A stretch of DNA of 64,000 bases from Ulvibacter litoralis (lineage in GTDB: Bacteria; Bacteroidota; Bacteroidia; Flavobacteriales; Flavobacteriaceae), in assembly GCF_900102055.1 (NCBI RefSeq), contig NZ_FNBA01000001.1:769085-833084 (forward strand), in the 5' to 3' direction. Within the stretch, counting starts at the first letter, position 1, and each line of letters opens with the position of its first letter. The notes under the pieces are model-generated. The model ran no database searches and had not been told where the DNA came from. It saw nothing but the letters and a program-made list of their open reading frames with translations. A program made the translations under genes and the position numbers. Below, piece by piece: positions 61,032 to 64,000 of the stretch.

Positions 61032-62603
61032 ATGAAAAACAAAAAGCACATAGACCAGCTTTTTAAAGATCGCTTCGAAAATTTTGAGCCGACGCCTTCT
61101 CCACATGTTTGGGGAAATATTGAGGCGCAACTTACAAACGAGAAGAAAGATCGCAAAGTAATTCCGCTGTGGTGGAAATTTGCTGGTGTCGCTGCGCTTG
61201 TTGCATTGCTATTTACCATTGGAAACTCTGTTTTTACTACTTCTAAGGTAGATACAACGATTGTTACTGAAGAAAAAACGATTCCTGGAACTCAAGAGCA
61301 AGACGTATTAGACACAAACACTTTACAGAATACCAACGATAAGGGTTCTAATAGTTCTATTGCTTCGGAAAATGACGCGGTTCCACTAAATGGAGATGAC
61401 GCAAATGAAGTTGAAAACGCTTCAAACCCAAAAGCAGAAACTCCTTCAAACACCAAAGAAGCTGTTTATAAAAAATCAAGTCAGTACAATACAACCGTTG
61501 CTTCTGAAACAAACGCTTCCGAAGAAAAAAAGAACACTACTACAAAAAGTTCCAATAAAGCTTTCAATACTGTGTACGGCATCGACCCTACAAAAGATGT
61601 TGCTGTAAACACTTCCGAAGGAAAGAAAAACACGACACTTGTTCCTGCTTCAGAAACAGGAAATGAAACCATACTTAATTCAGAAAAAAATAACTCATTA
61701 ATCAATAAAGAGCTAGGAATTTCTGAAACCATTTCGACCGAAATTGCACAAAACAATTCAACCGAAGAAACTAAAGAAGCAGCAGCAGCTTCAGAAAAGA
61801 AATCAATTCTAGACGAAATTAAAGAACAAGAAACTTTAAAAGAAGATGCCGCCGTTGCAGAAAGTAAAACCATCGATAATCGTTGGGATGTTGCGCCAAA
61901 CTTTGCACCTGTGTATTACAACACATTAAGTAGTGGATCGTCAATTGACCCTTCTTTTGCAGATAATTCGCAATCGGGAGATGTAAATTTCAGTTACGGA
62001 GTGCAAATAAGTTACGCGCTTAGTGAGCGCCTTAGTATTCGTTCTGGAGTAAGCAATGTAGATCTTAGTTATGCTACCGGTGGTGTAGAACTTGGAACAG
62101 GTCCTGTTGCTGTAGCTTTAAAAAGTATTAATTATAATGGAACAGGAACAGTTGTTACCGCTTTAGACGCAGGAACTATTCGCGAAGCCAACGCAGCTCT
62201 TAATGGAGGTTTTGGAGAGATTATGCCAAAATCAACCAATGGAGAAGCTCAGATTGTTCAGAGTCTTTCGTATTATGAAGTTCCATTAGAATTAAAATAC
62301 GCCGTGTTTACCAAAAAATTTGGTGTCAATCTTATTGGTGGACTTAGTACCTTATTCTTAGGAAACAATGAGGTTTCTGTAACGGCAGCCGATTTTAATA
62401 GCTCTCTTGGAGAAGCAAACAACCTATCGTCCGTTAGTTTTTCAACCAACGTCGGATTAGGATTTGATTATAAAATTTCAAAAAAGTTTAAGTTTAATGT
62501 TGAGCCTATGTTTAAATATCAACTAAATCCATATACAGACGCGTCTGTCGACTTTAAACCCTATTATTTAGGAGTTTATACAGGGTTTAGCTATAAATTT
62601 TAG
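61032..62603 (+). CDS. Putative dual-membrane-spanning anti-sigma factor with C-terminal outer-membrane barrel
   Basis: A 523-residue protein of unusual layout. Residues 1-45 are cytoplasmic and charged (KKHIDQLFKDRFENFEPTPS, VWGNIEAQL), residues 48-69 form one membrane helix (WKFAGVAALVALLFTIG), residues 75-270 are Ser/Thr/Asn/Glu/Lys-rich linker with no signal-peptide cleavage expected, and residues 290-523 look like an outer-membrane barrel ending in LGVYTGFSYKF. I recall the same design in Bacteroides proteins called Dma, which bind ECF sigma factors. The gene lies directly behind the sigma gene, so it probably holds it inactive until an envelope signal arrives. Confidence 0.82.
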   Translation: MKNKKHIDQLFKDRFENFEPTPSPHVWGNIEAQLTNEKKDRKVIPLWWKFAGVAALVALLFTIGNSVFTTSKVDTTIVTEEKTIPGTQEQDVLDTNTLQNTNDKGSNSSIASENDAVPLNGDDANEVENASNPKAETPSNTKEAVYKKSSQYNTTVASETNASEEKKNTTTKSSNKAFNTVYGIDPTKDVAVNTSEGKKNTTLVPASETGNETILNSEKNNSLINKELGISETISTEIAQNNSTEETKEAAAASEKKSILDEIKEQETLKEDAAVAESKTIDNRWDVAPNFAPVYYNTLSSGSSIDPSFADNSQSGDVNFSYGVQISYALSERLSIRSGVSNVDLSYATGGVELGTGPVAVALKSINYNGTGTVVTALDAGTIREANAALNGGFGEIMPKSTNGEAQIVQSLSYYEVPLELKYAVFTKKFGVNLIGGLSTLFLGNNEVSVTAADFNSSLGEANNLSSVSFSTNVGLGFDYKISKKFKFNVEPMFKYQLNPYTDASVDFKPYYLGVYTGFSYKF

Positions 62604-62644
62604 GTTAGTTTTTTAGTTGGTTTGGTTATACCAAGCATTTAATT

Positions 62645-62677
62645 AAAACCGTTCTTCGCCATAGGACGGTTTTTTTA
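62645..62677. terminator. Bidirectional terminator after the sigma/anti-sigma operon
   Basis: AAAACCGT (62645-62652) pairs with ACGGTTTT (62666-62673), extended inside by C/G, followed by a T run. It also precedes the stop of the convergent acyltransferase gene. Confidence 0.8.
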
Positions 62678-62686
62678 TGCCGAATT

Positions 62687-63427
62687 TTAAACCGTTGGAT
62701 GTTCTAACTCGTTCAAGATAATCTCACGTGTTTTCTGTTTCAACATTCTTCGGTCGTCTGCAGCTAAAATTTCTGTAGGAATCACTTCATGCACTTTTAC
62801 ACGCATCTTCCCTGGAGTACCACTAAAAAAAGTATATGAAAAACGCTTTTTGTTATCGTGAAACGTTAAGGGCGCAATAGGAATGTTATGTTCTATCGCT
62901 AATCTAAAAGCGCCATCTTTAAATTCGTCTAATACTACAGATTCGTCGTCTGGAACGCCGCCTTCAGGAAAAATACAAACACTTAGTCCCATATTAATTT
63001 TACGTTGCGCACTTTCAAAAACATCGCGACGGCTTTTCGGACTGTGCCTATCTACCAAAATACACGTTCTTTTGTAAAAGAATCCAAACAGAGGGATTTT
63101 AGAAAGTTCCTTCTTCCCCACAAAAACAAATGGATTTTTGGTTACATACAACATCAACATAATATCTGCCATAGAAGTATGGTTGGAGACAAACATATAA
63201 CTTGCTTTCTTTTTATAGGTAGTTTCTCTTTTTATAACAGGGAGGAACCCCATTCCGAAGAGAATAATGGTTGCCCAAAGGCGTGCCAATTTAAAAAAGA
63301 GTGGGTACCACTGCTCTCTCAAGATACTAATGACTAAAAACGGAAATAATACAACGATAGGTACGGTTACTAAAATATAGAACCAAATTCTATACAGGGT
63401 ATACCAAAAATACTTGATTACTTTCAT
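62687..63427 (-). CDS. Lysophospholipid acyltransferase (PlsC family), second copy
   Basis: A 246-residue membrane acyltransferase. Two N-terminal hydrophobic segments (about 5-30 and 37-60) are followed by the HX4D motif in VSNHTSMADIMLML near 87 and FPEGGVPDDES near 155, which replaces the usual FPEGTRS. The ATG at 63427 (MKVIKYFWYTLYR) is chosen; the longer frame to 63676 lies over trpS and is spurious. It differs markedly from the copy at 14407-15153. Confidence 0.88.
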   Translation of the reverse strand: MKVIKYFWYTLYRIWFYILVTVPIVVLFPFLVISILREQWYPLFFKLARLWATIILFGMGFLPVIKRETTYKKKASYMFVSNHTSMADIMLMLYVTKNPFVFVGKKELSKIPLFGFFYKRTCILVDRHSPKSRRDVFESAQRKINMGLSVCIFPEGGVPDDESVVLDEFKDGAFRLAIEHNIPIAPLTFHDNKKRFSYTFFSGTPGKMRVKVHEVIPTEILAADDRRMLKQKTREIILNELEHPTV

Positions 63428-63475
63428 GGAAGACCAAAAATAACGATTTGAAGAATGCAAATACACTAAAAAAAG

Positions 63476-63483
63476 TAACTTTG
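63476..63483 (+). promoter_or_regulatory. -7 promoter element of trpS
   Basis: TAACTTTG matches TAnnTTTG exactly, 17 bases before the trpS start. No -33 TTTG is at the right distance. Confidence 0.5.
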
Positions 63484-63500
63484 CTAAAAAAATTACTACC

Positions 63501-64000
63501 ATGTCAAGAATACTTACTGGGATACAAAGTACAGGAACTCCACATTTAGGAAATATACTAGGAGCCTTAATACCTGCAATTGAAATGGCGAACGATCCTA
63601 AAAACGAATCGTTTCTATTTATTGCCGATATGCATTCACTTACGCAAATAAAAAATGCAGAAACATTACGAAACAATACTTACAGTACTGCTGCAACATG
63701 GCTGGCTTTAGGATTGGACATTTCAAAAACTGTTTTTTATCGTCAAAGTGCCATTCCACAAGTAACAGAACTTTCTTGGTATTTAAGCTGTTTTTTTCCA
63801 TACCAACGTCTCACACTCGCACATTCATTTAAAGACAAAGCAGGTCGTTTAGAAGATGTAAACGCTGGTTTATTTACGTACCCAATACTGATGGCTGCCG
63901 ATATTTTATTATACGACGCCGAAATTGTACCCGTAGGAAAAGACCAATTGCAACATTTAGAAATAACGCGTGATGTTGCAGCTCGTTTTCATGCGCAATT
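63501..64000 (+). CDS. trpS: Tryptophanyl-tRNA synthetase TrpS, cut by window edge
   Basis: The first 166 or so residues of a class Ic aminoacyl-tRNA synthetase that charges tRNA-Trp. It starts MSRILTGIQSTGTPHLGNIL, which contains the HIGH-type motif as PHLGN, followed by FIADMHSLTQI, AALYQSA-like residues (VFYRQSAIPQV) and YPILMAADILLYDAEIVPVGKDQLQHLE. The KMSKS motif lies beyond the window. Divergent from the acyltransferase gene. Confidence 0.95.
   Translation, partial: MSRILTGIQSTGTPHLGNILGALIPAIEMANDPKNESFLFIADMHSLTQIKNAETLRNNTYSTAATWLALGLDISKTVFYRQSAIPQVTELSWYLSCFFPYQRLTLAHSFKDKAGRLEDVNAGLFTYPILMAADILLYDAEIVPVGKDQLQHLEITRDVAARFHAQ

Noticed and set aside
61481-61873. A 130-residue minus-strand frame opposite the anti-sigma linker
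   Set aside because: Mirror of a low-complexity Ser/Thr/Glu linker; Val/Ser/Phe-rich without family resemblance.
63428-63676. N-terminal extension of the second acyltransferase
   Set aside because: It overlaps the start of trpS in the opposite direction and would put 83 residues before the first membrane helix.
1-64000. CRISPR arrays, tRNA or rRNA genes, insertion sequences and prophage genes
   Set aside because: No regularly spaced direct repeats, no cloverleaf-like sequence in the gaps, and no transposase, integrase or phage structural proteins were seen.

Overview
The window is about 64 kb of an AT-rich chromosome from the phylum Bacteroidota, most likely a free-living aerobic Flavobacteriaceae. 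Three things support this. There are type IX secretion C-terminal domains on two secreted peptidases (1375-3312 and 45483-49307) and the gliding lipoprotein gene gldH (56013-56501). Typical Bacteroidota promoters (TTTG, then about 20-24 bases later TAnnTTTG) lie upstream of many genes, and Shine-Dalgarno sequences are largely absent. The gene content (BrxB, RicT/PSP1, TrhO, HemJ) fits as well. I found no rRNA, tRNA, CRISPR array, prophage or insertion sequence. The window begins inside rseP and ends inside trpS.

Layout. 0-3.3 kb: site-2 protease RseP (partial) and a secreted M1 aminopeptidase. 3.4-6.7 kb: a SCO copper chaperone, then feoA-feoB and a tiny Cys-rich partner for ferrous iron uptake. 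7.2-12.7 kb: a Mn/Zn/Fe ABC uptake operon read leftwards, starting with its own DtxR/MntR-type repressor behind a recognisable DtxR-like operator, followed by an outer-membrane protein, binding lipoprotein, ATPase and two permeases that both carry an extra C-terminal winged-helix-like domain. 12.8-22.9 kb: housekeeping and stress genes (DnaJ/TerB protein, bacilliredoxin, acyltransferase, HD hydrolase, TraB/GumN protein, membrane TPR-AraC regulator, radical SAM protein, crotonase, orphan histidine kinase). 22.9-37.6 kb: a nearly complete heme pathway, hemJ and hemH on the left of an AraC regulator and hemA-C-D-E, hemF and hemB on the right, with a large helicase that has membrane segments read against it. 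37.6-45.4 kb: small envelope genes, a phosphate-type porin behind a Pho-box-like repeat, Ogt, a serine hydrolase and a His/Cys-repeat lipoprotein. 45.5-53.6 kb: a large secreted M4 metalloprotease, a fused peptide-ABC ATPase, an M91/NleD-like peptidase and a succinyl-CoA:3-ketoacid CoA transferase. 53.7-64 kb: the PSP1-gldH-PBP1A operon, trhO, recA, an ECF sigma factor with a two-membrane-spanning putative anti-sigma factor, a second acyltransferase and trpS.

Much of the left two thirds concerns metal and heme supply: Feo brings in Fe(II), the ABC system brings in Mn/Zn, and the hem genes turn glutamyl-tRNA into protoheme by the oxygen-dependent HemF plus HemJ route, with SCO serving the heme-copper oxidase.

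Most interesting items. (1) An ECF sigma factor followed by a protein with a cytoplasmic N-terminus, one inner-membrane helix, a long low-complexity linker and an outer-membrane beta-barrel, behind an ECF-type promoter that forms an inverted repeat. (2) The heptamer TTCGGAA/TTCCGAA, counted by hand about 74 times against about 8 expected from base composition, on both strands and in all reading frames. (3) Several perfect TAnnTTTG elements only 4-7 bases before the start codon, implying leaderless messages. (4) A superfamily 2 helicase with membrane segments embedded among heme genes.
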